NCBI RefSeq assembly: GCF_009183415.1
Contig: NZ_WEHU01000018.1
Coordinates: 1 to 64,000, forward strand
DNA: 64,000 nt
Direction of reading: 5' to 3'
From: Bacillus sp. B1-b2
GTDB taxonomy: Bacteria; Bacillota; Bacilli; Bacillales; Cytobacillaceae
Shown here: one piece after another, positions 26,601-34,711 of the stretch
Numbering within the stretch: position 1 is the stretch's first letter
Layout of the letters: the number at the start of each line of letters is the position of its first letter
Made by a program: the position numbers and the translations under genes
The notes under the pieces: generated by a model
The model's input: the letters and a program-made list of their open reading frames with translations, nothing else
Databases searched by the model: none
What the model was told of the DNA's origin: nothing

Positions 26601-29600
26601 CCTGTTACTGCTCCAATGGAATAACTGTTCTTAACTACAGTTGATCCTCCCTGATTGATTCCAACCAATCCACCGACATAATAGTTACCTGTTACTGCTC
26701 CTAGTGCATAACTATTATTGATAAGAGAAGAGTTTTCTCCTGCAAGACCACCTAGTTTGTTCAGACCAAATACATCTACATTCGCATAGTTGTTATTCAT
26801 GTTTGCTGTACTTCTATTACTACCAACTATACCACCTATTGAATATCGACCTGATACCTTACCAGTAACATGGCTATAACTGATTGCCCCATCATTGTTT
26901 CCAGCCAGTCCTCCAACATAATCAGAACCTATAATATTCACATTTTCCAATCCAATATTATGGATAGAACCTTCCATCCCTATATAAGCAAACAGACCAG
27001 CATAATTCACATCTGTACGCTCTATACGAAGGTTTGTAATATTATAACCGGCACCATCTAATTCACCTGTAAAAGCTTTACCTGTATTAAAATCACCTAT
27101 AGGTTGCCAATTCGTGAATCCACTTAAATTAATATCATTTTCTAGTTTATAATGAGCCGTTAAATTGTCTCGAACTTTATTTAATTGCTCAGCAGTTGTA
27201 ACTAGGTAAGGATCAACTTCTGTCCCAGAACCTTTCATAGCATTCGGATCTTTCCATTGTGCATATAAAGTGATTGTTTCTTCTTTCATCGTAAAGGAAT
27301 CGCCTTCTGCAAAAGAAGCTCCAGTTCCATCTGCTTTTGTATTCCAGCCATTAAAGATAAAGCCTGTTTTTGCTAAATTATCTGTGTTTCCTTTTACTGT
27401 AACATTGTCTTCTTTTTTATATTTCGTGCCATCACTAGGTACAGAACCTTCTGTAGCACCATTTTCATTGTATTTCACACGGTATGTTTTGATCATTTCA
27501 AATGGTTGTAGTGATGGATAGCTATTACCACTATTTTCCCATGTGTAATCAAAGTCCCAACCTGCATCTGTAAATGTAGAGATTTTCTGCATTTCTGCTG
27601 TTGAAAGACCATTACCTTTTCCTGAATCCACCTGATTGGTTGTTTCTTTATCATAGAAACTATTACTTATGGAGGCATAGCCACTGTTTAATGCGATTAG
27701 ACCGCCTGTATTTGTTCCAGCAACATTACCAATCGCATAACTATTACGAATGGATCCATTTCCAGTGTTTACTCCAACTAAACCTGCGCCATATGCTCTC
27801 GCTGATACATTTGAGGTTGAATAACTGTCACTTACAGTTCCCGACATATTATAACCGACTAATCCGCCAAAATAGGAACCAACTGAAGGAATTGCTGTTA
27901 CATTCCCATCAGAATAACTCTTTGAAATTGTTTTCCTATTTTCTCCAACTAGTCCACCAACTTCATTATTCGCTCCTGTTACCGTTCCTTTTGCATAACT
28001 ATCACTCATAATTCCATTGTTAGTACCAACTAACCCACCTACAATTGCAGAACTACCATGAATTGTTCCACTAATTAAACCACTATTACTAATAGTACCA
28101 TTATTGATTCCTACTAAACTTCCAACTATGTTAGTACCGGTTACTGATACACTTTCTAAGAAAGTATTGCGAATTGCTCCACCTGAATATATAGAAGAAA
28201 AAAGTCCTGTCCCCATAATATTACTATTCATTTTTAATTCAGTAATAGTATGGTTAGCTCCATCAAAACTTCCTCTAAATCCAGCATTATAGGTACCAAT
28301 TGGTTGCCAGTTTATATAACTGCTTAAATCGATATTATTCCCTAATTTAAAGTGAGCCGTTAAATCATTTCGCACACTGTTCAATTCATCAGCTGTTGTA
28401 ATAATATAAGGATCCTGCTCTGTACCCGAACCATTCATGGTAAAAACTGCTTTCCAATTAGCATACAGAGTAATACTTTGATTTCCTATATTAAACGTTT
28501 CATCTGCTTTATAATTCGTTCCACTACCATCTGCTGTCGTATTCCAGCCATTAAAAGCAAAACCTGTTTTTTCTAAATTTCCAGTGTTTCCTTTAATAGA
28601 GACTGCTTCACCATTTTTATAACCTGAATCATCAACAGGTATATCGCCTGCTGTTGCTCCGTTTGCATTATACGTCACTTCATAATTAGGAACATATCCA
28701 AATGGGTGAAGTGTAGGATATTGTCCATCGCTAATTGTCCAGATATTGCTAAAATCCCAATATGCACTTGTAAAAGTGGTCTTTTTCTTCATGTCTACAG
28801 TTGACATCGGTGTACCATTGCCATAATTTGATTGACCTGATGTTTGTTGATCATAGTAGCCAGAAGTAACATAGCCACCATTACTAAAACCAACTAATCC
28901 ACCAACATAGCTATTACCTTCGACTTTTCCGGAACCATAACTAGTTTTAATACTGCCGTTATTAATCCCATTTAAACCACCTACATATGTTGTTCCCTTG
29001 ACATTTGCTTGTGAGTAACTATCTGTGATAATTCCTCCATGGGAACTTGTCCCAACCAAACCACCAACCTGATCCGTACCAGTGACTGTTCCAGTAGAAT
29101 AACTTCTGCTAATTGTTTTATCACTTATACCAATTAATCCACCAGCCGTACTACCACCAGTTACATTACCACTTGCATGGCTATCACTAACAGGTCCAGA
29201 ATTCGATCCTATTAATCCACCTATTTGATGAGATGTTCCTTGGATAGTTCCATTTTCAGAACTACTATTACTAATTGTTCCTTTATTGTATCCTACTAAA
29301 CTTCCAATCAAAAATTGCCCTTTAACTGAAGCATTCTTTAAGTGAACATTTTTTATGGTAGCGTTAGTTTCTACACTACCAAATAACCCTAATCCATATG
29401 TTTGACTATCAATTGTTAATCCACTAATAGTATGATTATCTCCATCGAAACTTCCTCTAAATGATGGTCCTGAAGAATAATCTCCTATTGGCTCCCAATT
29501 TGGATAATTACTTAAATCTATGTCATTACCTAACTTATAGAAAGCATTTAAATTATCACGAACTTGATTAAGTTCTTCTGCAGTTGTAACGATAAATGGA

Positions 29601-29716
29601 TCTTGTTCTGTTCCAGAACCATTCATACCTGTGCCTACTGCATAGCCGATACCTGGTGGTTGTATAATCGATAACAACAATACCCAGATAAGTATTATGG
29701 AAAATATGCGCTTCAT
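23645..29716 (-). CDS. Giant sortase-anchored surface protein with GLUG and InlB-type repeats
   Basis: The 2023-residue protein has a signal peptide (residues 1-28). Three long modules of GLUG-type repeats follow (starting near 31, 427 and 827), each opening (M)N/KGSGTE and the first two ending in an InlB/Flg_new-type domain (GFAFNGWN, GFIFNGWN). Next come seven ~70-residue InlB-type repeats (KEGYTFAGWYSD), a cadherin-like beta-sandwich (~1620-1715), and a C-terminal region. The end has LPDTA, a hydrophobic segment and RRR, a sortase signal; LPDT(A/S) is used by the B. subtilis sortase YhcS (class D). No sortase gene is in the window. The likely role is adhesion or wall-surface binding. GAGGGGAAG precedes ATG. 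Confidence 0.9.
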   Translation of the reverse strand: MKRIFSIILIWVLLLSIIQPPGIGYAVGTGMNGSGTEQDPFIVTTAEELNQVRDNLNAFYKLGNDIDLSNYPNWEPIGDYSSGPSFRGSFDGDNHTISGLTIDSQTYGLGLFGSVETNATIKNVHLKNASVKGQFLIGSLVGYNKGTISNSSSENGTIQGTSHQIGGLIGSNSGPVSDSHASGNVTGGSTAGGLIGISDKTISRSYSTGTVTGTDQVGGLVGTSSHGGIITDSYSQANVKGTTYVGGLNGINNGSIKTSYGSGKVEGNSYVGGLVGFSNGGYVTSGYYDQQTSGQSNYGNGTPMSTVDMKKKTTFTSAYWDFSNIWTISDGQYPTLHPFGYVPNYEVTYNANGATAGDIPVDDSGYKNGEAVSIKGNTGNLEKTGFAFNGWNTTADGSGTNYKADETFNIGNQSITLYANWKAVFTMNGSGTEQDPYIITTADELNSVRNDLTAHFKLGNNIDLSSYINWQPIGTYNAGFRGSFDGANHTITELKMNSNIMGTGLFSSIYSGGAIRNTFLESVSVTGTNIVGSLVGINNGTISNSGLISGTIHGSSAIVGGLVGTNNGIMSDSYAKGTVTGANNEVGGLVGENRKTISKSYSDGNVTAIPSVGSYFGGLVGYNMSGTVSDSYSTSNVSARAYGAGLVGVNTGNGSIRNSYAIGNVAGTNTGGLIALNSGYASISNSFYDKETTNQVDSGKGNGLSTAEMQKISTFTDAGWDFDYTWENSGNSYPSLQPFEMIKTYRVKYNENGATEGSVPSDGTKYKKEDNVTVKGNTDNLAKTGFIFNGWNTKADGTGASFAEGDSFTMKEETITLYAQWKDPNAMKGSGTEVDPYLVTTAEQLNKVRDNLTAHYKLENDINLSGFTNWQPIGDFNTGKAFTGELDGAGYNITNLRIERTDVNYAGLFAYIGMEGSIHNIGLENVNIIGSDYVGGLAGNNDGAISYSHVTGKVSGRYSIGGIVGSNRSTANMNNNYANVDVFGLNKLGGLAGENSSLINNSYALGAVTGNYYVGGLVGINQGGSTVVKNSYSIGAVTGSMGFGGLVGLNYGSVISSYYNQETSSQSDIGKGEPLSTVAMQKKDSYTAAGWDFNSIWGIKTGQYPSLYPFGTMPTYFIVFDTDGGSNVVEQSVKENESVSKPEMPKKEGYSFVGWYSDKELTVLYDFEKPVTSDATVYAKWEINEYQVNFDTNGGSEVAAETVKYNEKAVIPETPTKEGYTLVSWYSDKELTELYDFEKPVTSDVILYAKWEMNEYQVKFNTNGGSKVAAATVKYNENAVTPEAPTKEGYTFVGWYSDSMLENQYDFESPVKADVTLFANWTINEYKVNFDTDGGSKVTSATVKFNEKAITPEAPTKEGYTFAGWYSDDQLETQYDFESPIKADVTLFAKWTINEYQVNFDTDGGSKVTSATVKFNEKAAQPEAPTREGYTFAGWYSDSKLETQYDFESPVKADVTLFAKWTINEYKVNFDTDGGSKVTSATVKFNEKATSPEAPTKEGYTFAGWYSDSKLETQYDFESPIKADVTLFAKWTINEYQVNFATDGGSKVASETVKFNEKAVQPEAPTKEGYTFAGWYSDSKLTKVYDFEKSVTTNQTLYVKWISANNTLAAINLSNNISLTPTFDKEKTTYTASVKNEVTELTITFLRSEIESKVQINEQLVDNSSSEATIPLSVGENMIKIKVTAPDGVSEKTYSLQVTRAEKPKDVTKEITIDVVSDNKQDVLAQTKVQRTTFVNGKITDLVNLTLEDTKNVLEKLENKVEKVVTLFIPDSNDEVSETKVEVPSNALQLLGQGGSALQIQTNDVNIFVPNKSIADFNKDLYFRVVPVKNEADKKIIEEQAKQEQMVKAILQDSNSEIQALGRPMEIETNMQNHLVTIMLPLPTDVSLTTEMLDNLAVFIQHSDGTKEVLPGIIVKDESGNLNIQFDVTKFSTFTVMYMEGASKYFADDVIDHTTGEEITDNTATETVTKNEQAETVKDEETKESALPDTASNSYNWLLFGSFLVLIGLIGFFLVRRRFANNK
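24907..26377 (-). repeat. Tandem 210-bp array encoding seven InlB-type repeats
   Basis: Seven copies of a 210-base unit follow each other. The units at 25117-25327 and 25537-25747 are nearly the same, as are the units alternating with them, so a 420-base dimer has been duplicated: bases 25081-25320 and 25501-25740 differ at only a handful of positions. The outer units (26167-26377 and 24907-25117) are more diverged. In protein the alternation shows as NEYQ/NEYK and SPVKAD/SPIKAD. Confidence 0.85.
26400..29626 (-). repeat. Three ~1.2-kb GLUG modules in the surface protein
   Basis: The gene holds three diverged modules starting near 29626, 28440 and 27240. Each opens with GSGTE(Q/V)DP and (V/I)TTA(E/D)(E/Q)LN, then NW(E/Q)PIG(D/T), then serial short GLUG repeats (GGLVG-NxG) and a closing 'SxYYDxxTSxQ' segment. 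Nucleotide identity is low, so the triplication is old compared with the InlB array. Confidence 0.7.
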
Positions 29717-29837
29717 CTTTTACTTCCCCTCTTAATTTCACTAAAAAGAAAACCTAATGGATAGACTGACTATTACTTTCTAATCGTTTGAATCTATAAG
29801 TATCCTAAACAACCACCCCTTTCTATCCTACTATAGT

Positions 29838-29866
29838 AATATATCGGTATATCTCCCTCATCCCAA
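29838..29866 (-). promoter_or_regulatory. Candidate promoter of the surface-protein gene
   Basis: On the minus strand TTGGGA (29866-29861) and TATATT (29843-29838) are 17 bases apart, about 120 bases before the start codon. The -35 is weak, so confidence is limited. Confidence 0.35.
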
Positions 29867-30177
29867 CATAGGAAATTAGAGGATTAAATGTATCTTATTT
29901 CCAAATATTAGAACCCTTTGACCTAACGTCTTACATTAATATCCAAATACTTTTATATAACGGACCTCTTTTCCCACTTGAGATCTAGCTTTTTCATAAA
30001 CGCATGACTTTTTACCTACTATCTTCATTTTCATAGTTACTTTCTAATTTGGATACATTTACCGATTATTTTCCTATCTTTTACTTCACTTAGTGTTTGG
30101 AAAAATGTGATTTTACATGGAAATAAATCTAAATATTAACAAGATGACGAGAAGTATATTTATAATAGATATGATAA

Positions 30178-30276
30178 ATATTTACTATCTTATATAGTAA
30201 ATACTACTTTCCACTAATCCTTCCATTTGCAAACTAGTGGAAACAGAAAATAGCCCTCTTATTATTAAGAAGGCCA
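30178..30276. other. Cluster of inverted repeats in a gene-free stretch
   Basis: The 29890-30450 spacer has no supported gene. Three hairpins occur in a row: TATTTACTAT/ATAGTAAATA (30179-30203), TTTCCACTA/TAGTGGAAA (30208-30243) and a GCCTTCTT/AAGAGGGC stem (about 30255-30276) that pairs fully, with one wobble, on the minus-strand RNA and is followed by TATTTTC. The last is a plausible terminator of the 30451-31127 operon. Confidence 0.45.
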
Positions 30277-30450
30277 TTGATTAGATATTGTTTTCTTATG
30301 GAAAAGCCTATAGATTCGTTACTATGCTTAAAATTAAGCTTTGAGAGATAATCTTTTTTTAATAGTAGATAATTGTAGAAGATTATTGTGTTTCTTCAAT
30401 AGTAATGCACTGTGGAGAGTGCATAAATGTATCAGACGTATTTTTATCAT

Positions 30451-30747
30451 TCATTTCATTTCTCCAATATCCTTAGGACTTTTTTTATCTCTGACTATAA
30501 CCACTAACATATATGTGCTAAAACATAAAATAATTAAAATCGTTATCGGTAAACCATATGAAGCACTTAATGAAAATATAGTATTACTAATGAAATGAAA
30601 AAGGCTTAGTGAAAATAAGAAGCCTATATAAATTGTTTTTCTCATTGAGTCTACAATAACACCAACCTGATTATATCCAACATATGTTAGTGATAGCCAA
30701 ATGAAAAAAGGGAAGAATAATAAGGTGAATAGTATAAAAATAACCAT
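30451..30747 (-). CDS. Small three-helix membrane protein, unknown
   Basis: The 98-residue protein has about three hydrophobic segments (2-22, 40-58, 66-88) and a charged tail, RDKKSPKDIGEMK. A perfect AGGAGG six bases before ATG and overlap with the stop of the ORF before it support it as the last gene of a tight three-gene operon. I recognise no family. Function cannot be given; its operon partner with a SunI-like PH fold suggests a membrane-associated role. Confidence 0.65.
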   Translation of the reverse strand: MVIFILFTLLFFPFFIWLSLTYVGYNQVGVIVDSMRKTIYIGFLFSLSLFHFISNTIFSLSASYGLPITILIILCFSTYMLVVIVRDKKSPKDIGEMK

Positions 30748-30758
30748 GAATTACCTCC

Positions 30759-30863
30759 TTATGCTAAATACTCAGCATGCTCTGCCCATCGTATAAAATC
30801 CACTGGCTTTACAGTTCCCGTATATTTTTTATAATATAACGCTAGAAGTTCTATCCTGACCAC
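30759..30863 (-). CDS. Small ORF (34 codons) with unusual start
   Basis: Between two tightly spaced genes, the frame reads VVRIELLALYYKKYTGTVKP and then VDFIRWAEHAEYLA before TAA. The stop codon overlaps the AGGAGG of the next gene and the upstream gene ends six bases before GTG 30863. The only in-frame GTG overlaps the AAAGGAG; the codon at usual distance is ATA, so the true start may be non-canonical, or the start has been lost. Content looks like a real peptide (aromatic, amphipathic). Confidence 0.45.
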   Translation of the reverse strand: MVRIELLALYYKKYTGTVKPVDFIRWAEHAEYLA

Positions 30864-30869
30864 TCCTTT

Positions 30870-31127
30870 TTAAGCTTTTATTTTCTTCATGAGAGCAAAC
30901 TTGTTTGTAGTATATAGAAGATAGTTCTGTTTCTTCGTCTTAATATAGATTCGATCAGTCGTTCCATATGGAGTTCCAATTCTTACGGCGGTTTTATCTA
31001 CTCCTCCATATGTATCATCTTCTATAAATTCCACTATTTCCTCTATCGGAATTCTAACCTCTGTTAGCTGCCAGTTAATGATTAATTCTTTAGCTGTTTT
31101 TTTTATTTCTATTCCTAATGGAAACAT
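30870..31127 (-). CDS. SunI/YnzG-like PH-domain protein
   Basis: The 85-residue protein contains [20 protein letters not shown] and [20 protein letters not shown], which recall the PH-like fold of the sublancin immunity protein SunI and its chromosomal relatives in Bacillus (YnzG and similar). SunI itself is membrane anchored; this version is only the soluble domain. The DDTYGG and [11 protein letters not shown] motifs appear well kept. It is the first of a three-gene operon. No lantibiotic genes are nearby, so an immunity function is not implied. Confidence 0.6.
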   Translation of the reverse strand: MFPLGIEIKKTAKELIINWQLTEVRIPIEEIVEFIEDDTYGGVDKTAVRIGTPYGTTDRIYIKTKKQNYLLYTTNKFALMKKIKA

Positions 31128-31192
31128 ATCATTTTCTCCTCCCGAGTATTATTTATTAACCCATATCTTTTAAATGTCATCACTTTATATAT

Positions 31193-31615
31193 CTAAATCT
31201 CAAATAATCCTAAAAATTGAAATAATACAAAAATCAATAGTAGTGTGAATAACAACTGAATAATAGTAAGTTTATAAGCATTAGGATTATCCGCATATTT
31301 TCGTTCCATAACAGCTCGAACTATTTCGGATATAATCAAAAATAAAATCATGATAATCCAAGGCTGTAGAAACCAATAAGTAAAATCACTTGATAGATAT
31401 ACAGGTAAAGAAAGTAACATACCGACCATTGCGATGACTCTAATTGTCCAATCAATTCTTTTATGCTTTTGATTTACATGGTTATAGGAGAAGAAATTAT
31501 GTTCTTCGACTTTCAACCATTTTCTCATGGTGGTATGAAAAGCAAACAGCGCTAAGGGAACAAAAACTAATAATATAATCATTATGAGTGTAGTAATAGG
31601 TTCTGTATCATACAT
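31193..31615 (-). CDS. DUF4181 family membrane protein
   Basis: The start at ATG 31615 follows GGAGGGGG by six bases; an upstream in-frame start has no such site. The resulting 140-residue protein has about four hydrophobic segments and the DUF4181 pattern KWLKVEEHNFFSYNHVN followed by KHKRIDW. The family is found in Bacillus and has no known function. It lies just upstream of the SunI-like operon on the same strand and may be co-transcribed. Confidence 0.75.
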   Translation of the reverse strand: MYDTEPITTLIMIILLVFVPLALFAFHTTMRKWLKVEEHNFFSYNHVNQKHKRIDWTIRVIAMVGMLLSLPVYLSSDFTYWFLQPWIIMILFLIISEIVRAVMERKYADNPNAYKLTIIQLLFTLLLIFVLFQFLGLFEI

Positions 31616-31917
31616 ACTAATTCCCCCTCCTAAGCTGATAAAATTTAGTACAACCAAGTAGATATATACATTTATTTACATTAATATACTAATAATATCT
31701 ACGATTAAGTCTTAAAAAAGATTCAGATGTTATCTTCTCTTTTTAAGCTTTTCTAAATACATCAACCTAGATATCAGCAATTGTGTAAATATTATGATAA
31801 GATAAACATAACTCACGTACCTCTTTCTTCTTTCTTATCCCCTACATATTCGTTATTTCTAGTTATTAAGTTTTTCAAAGTATATAAACGATAAATCTAA
31901 CATGGGAGGAATTCACA

Positions 31918-32820
31918 TTGGAGTCATTTCAAATGCAAACAGATGTAGTGGTGGAGCAGCCTCATCATAAGCTGCTACCGAAAAAAGTACTAGCCAAGAG
32001 AATATTCTTTATTATTTTAGGAAGTATTTTGATGGGAGTAGGAATCGAGGAATTTCTTGTTCCAAATCAAATACTAGATGGTGGGATTGTAGGTATTTCT
32101 ATTATTCTGTCCCACTTAACAAGCTGGAAACTTGGCTATTTTATTTTCATTCTTAATATTCCTTTCTTCTATATTGGATATAAACAAATCGGAAAGACAT
32201 TTGCCTATTCCACTCTTCTCGGAATCACCGTTCTCTCCATAACCACCATTTCTTTACATGATGTACCTGTGTTTACCTCTGATTTACTTTTAGCAACCGT
32301 TTTTGGTGGAATCATATTGGGCATTGGAGTAGGGATTGTTCTGCGATTTGGCGGTTCACTTGATGGTACAGAAATACTAGCACTCCTATTCAGCAAAAAA
32401 CTTCCTTTCTCTGTCGGCGAAATCATTATGTTTTTTAATGTATTTATTTTTATTTGTGCTGGATTTGTTTTTTCTTGGAACCGTGCCATGTACTCTCTTA
32501 TCGCTTATTTTATTGCATTTAAAGTAATTGATATTGTAATAGCTGGTCTAGATGAATCTAAATCAGTCTGGATCATTAGTGATGATTCTGACTTAATCGG
32601 TGAAACAATAATAGCTAGATTAGGACGTGGAGTAACCTATCTAAAAGGAGAAGGTGCATATACAGGAGATAATAAGAAGGTCATTTTTTGTGTCATCAAT
32701 CGTCTTGAAGAAGCCAAATTAAAAACGATTGTAGAAGAATTAGATCCGTCTGCCTTTCTTGCCGTCGCTAACATTTCAGAAGTTCGTGGAGGAAGATTTA
32801 AGAAGAAAGATATCCATTAA
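31918..32820 (+). CDS. YitT family membrane protein with DUF2179 domain
   Basis: The 300-residue protein has 5-6 membrane segments (~28-210) of the YitT/DUF161 family with the repeated signatures EEFLVPNQILDGGIVGIS and RFGGSLDGTEILA, and a C-terminal cytoplasmic DUF2179 domain (~220-295) with LGRGVTYLKGEGAYTG. The family is large in Bacillus; transported substrate is unknown. TTG start is supported by GGGAGG eight bases upstream. A shorter relative without DUF2179 lies at 47748. Confidence 0.87.
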   Translation: MESFQMQTDVVVEQPHHKLLPKKVLAKRIFFIILGSILMGVGIEEFLVPNQILDGGIVGISIILSHLTSWKLGYFIFILNIPFFYIGYKQIGKTFAYSTLLGITVLSITTISLHDVPVFTSDLLLATVFGGIILGIGVGIVLRFGGSLDGTEILALLFSKKLPFSVGEIIMFFNVFIFICAGFVFSWNRAMYSLIAYFIAFKVIDIVIAGLDESKSVWIISDDSDLIGETIIARLGRGVTYLKGEGAYTGDNKKVIFCVINRLEEAKLKTIVEELDPSAFLAVANISEVRGGRFKKKDIH

Positions 32821-32862
32821 AAGCATTTAAAAATCCATACTTTTTCGTTCTTCAACAGTCTA

Positions 32863-32887
32863 AGACTTCCAACTGGAGGTCTTTTTG
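32863..32887 (+). terminator. Intrinsic terminator of the YitT gene
   Basis: AGACTTCC pairs with GGAGGTCT (one wobble) around AACT and is followed by TTTTTG. Confidence 0.8.
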
Positions 32888-33012
32888 TCTGCGTTAACAT
32901 TTGTTTTCCTCCTTTTCTTTAAGGTATATTGTTGATTATAAATATTTAAAGCATAATAGGTTTAATTACTTCTGTTTTTGTAAAAAATTTCATTAGTTAG
33001 GAGGGAACATAT

Positions 33013-33807
33013 TTGAAGAAAAATACTACCATTAGTATCTTACTTTTATCCACCGTCGTTTGTGCTCTTTGGATTTTTGGACTTGGTTGGGTATTAGTGG
33101 ATTATTATAGCCAAACAAGTACGAAAATCGAAACAGCCTCTGATGTAGAAAAGCAGGATGATGAAAGTACGGATATTCGTTTACTTGCCCTAGGTGACTC
33201 GTTAACAAGAGGGACTGGGGATGATACAGGAAAAGGGTATATTGGCTATTTAAAAGAACAGCTTTCCGAGAAAACAGATAAGAAGATTACCTTATATAAT
33301 TATGGAATCAAAGGGCTCACTTCAACAGATTTAACAGAACAGATAAAACAACAAGAGATTCAGAGGCAAGTGTCAAATGCTACTATTATCTTCATTACGA
33401 TTGGTGGAAACGATTTATTCCAGGGAGGAGAATCCCTTCAAAATATAAACGAAGATTCTATCCTCAGCTTGGCAGACTCCTATAAGACTAATTTAGAGGA
33501 GGCATTATCAACACTCCGTCTTCATAATGAACAAGCTACCATTTATTTAATCGGATTGTATAATCCTTTTAGTGATTTAGAAGATAGTGCTTTAACTTCT
33601 CAAGTAGTTCGTAATTGGAATAATCAAACAGCAGAAATAAGCGCTAACTATGCTAAGACCATTTTTGTTCCTACATATGATATCTTTCAGCAAAATGTAC
33701 AAACCTATTTATATACAGACCATTTTCATCCAAATAAACAAGGATATCAACTAATGGCAGACAGAGTTGCATCCCTTATTTCATGGGAGGTAGATGAAGA
33801 TGAGTGA
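33013..33807 (+). CDS. SGNH/GDSL-family hydrolase, membrane-anchored
   Basis: The 264-residue protein has an N-terminal signal anchor (8-30), then an SGNH hydrolase domain. Block I is LALGDSLTRG with Ser63, the GGND block has N133 and the catalytic D236-x-x-H239 is in YTDHFHPN, so the site is complete. It probably acts outside the membrane on esters of lipids or wall polymers; YpmR-like enzymes are the nearest Bacillus type. TTG start follows GGAGGG. It overlaps the ABC ATPase gene by 8 bases. Confidence 0.87.
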   Translation: MKKNTTISILLLSTVVCALWIFGLGWVLVDYYSQTSTKIETASDVEKQDDESTDIRLLALGDSLTRGTGDDTGKGYIGYLKEQLSEKTDKKITLYNYGIKGLTSTDLTEQIKQQEIQRQVSNATIIFITIGGNDLFQGGESLQNINEDSILSLADSYKTNLEEALSTLRLHNEQATIYLIGLYNPFSDLEDSALTSQVVRNWNNQTAEISANYAKTIFVPTYDIFQQNVQTYLYTDHFHPNKQGYQLMADRVASLISWEVDEDE

Positions 33808-34711
33808 TATCACATTATCTGTTCAACATTTACGTAAAAAAATTGGAAAACGTGAAATTATTAAAGATATAAGCTTTGAACTAAAAAGCGGAGAGGTATT
33901 TGGCTTCTTAGGTCCTAATGGAGCTGGAAAGACTACTACTATAAGGATGTTAGTAGGGTTAATTAAACCTACTTCAGGAAGCATACAAATTTGCGGATAT
34001 GATGTTAATAAAGATTTTTCTAAAGCGATGGAAAGACTAGGATGTATTGTAGAAAATCCTGAATTGTACCCTTATTTAACGGGGTGGGAAAACCTAGAAT
34101 ATTTTGCGAGAATGCTGACAAATGTGGATGATACCCGGATACAAGAAATAGTAGATCTAATTGGTCTTACCGATCGTATACATGATAAAGTAAAAACCTA
34201 TTCACTAGGTATGCGACAACGACTCGGAATTGGACAAGCTCTACTAAGCAAACCGAAAGTATTAATACTGGATGAACCTACTAATGGATTAGACCCTTCT
34301 GGAATTAGAGAGATGCGTCAGTTTATCAGATATTTAGCTAAAGAGGAAGGATTAAGCGTGCTAGTTTCTAGCCATTTATTAAGTGAGATTCAATTATTAT
34401 GTGATCGCGTATCCATTATCCTAGATGGAAAAATTATTCACACTGAATCAGTTCAAACCTTACTCACACAAAAGGAAAAATTAATATGGCGTTTTTCGCC
34501 ATTAGAACAAGGTGCTCAACTATTAAGACAAGTTTCTCCATCTGTTCAAATTCAAGGAGATATGGTGATTACTCCTTATATAGAAACAGAAGTATCTAAT
34601 TGGAGCAGATTATTAATGGAAGGAAATATTGAAATAAAGGAAATGAATCGTCAAATCCCTTCTCTTGAGCATCTTTTCCTCGAACTCACTGGAGGCGAGT
34701 CCAATGGGTAA
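33800..34711 (+). CDS. ABC exporter ATP-binding protein (BcrA-like)
   Basis: The start at 33800 is preferred since GGGAGG lies nine bases upstream (the ATG at 33794 is too near). The 303-residue ATPase has Walker A GPNGAGKTT, signature YSLGMRQRLGIG, Walker B LILDEPTNGLD and switch VSSHLLSE, all intact. The last ~80 residues form a BcrA-type C-terminal extension. Its permease partner is the following gene, which carries a premature stop, so the transporter may be inactive. Substrate is unknown. Confidence 0.85.
   Translation: MSDITLSVQHLRKKIGKREIIKDISFELKSGEVFGFLGPNGAGKTTTIRMLVGLIKPTSGSIQICGYDVNKDFSKAMERLGCIVENPELYPYLTGWENLEYFARMLTNVDDTRIQEIVDLIGLTDRIHDKVKTYSLGMRQRLGIGQALLSKPKVLILDEPTNGLDPSGIREMRQFIRYLAKEEGLSVLVSSHLLSEIQLLCDRVSIILDGKIIHTESVQTLLTQKEKLIWRFSPLEQGAQLLRQVSPSVQIQGDMVITPYIETEVSNWSRLLMEGNIEIKEMNRQIPSLEHLFLELTGGESNG

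Noticed and set aside
27601-28011. 136-codon plus-strand ORF inside the surface-protein gene
   Set aside because: It is antisense to well-supported GLUG repeats, is full of His/Leu/Tyr as expected for a shadow frame, and has no ribosome binding site.
30341-30598. 85-codon plus-strand ORF
   Set aside because: It is antisense to the small membrane protein gene, which has a perfect ribosome binding site.
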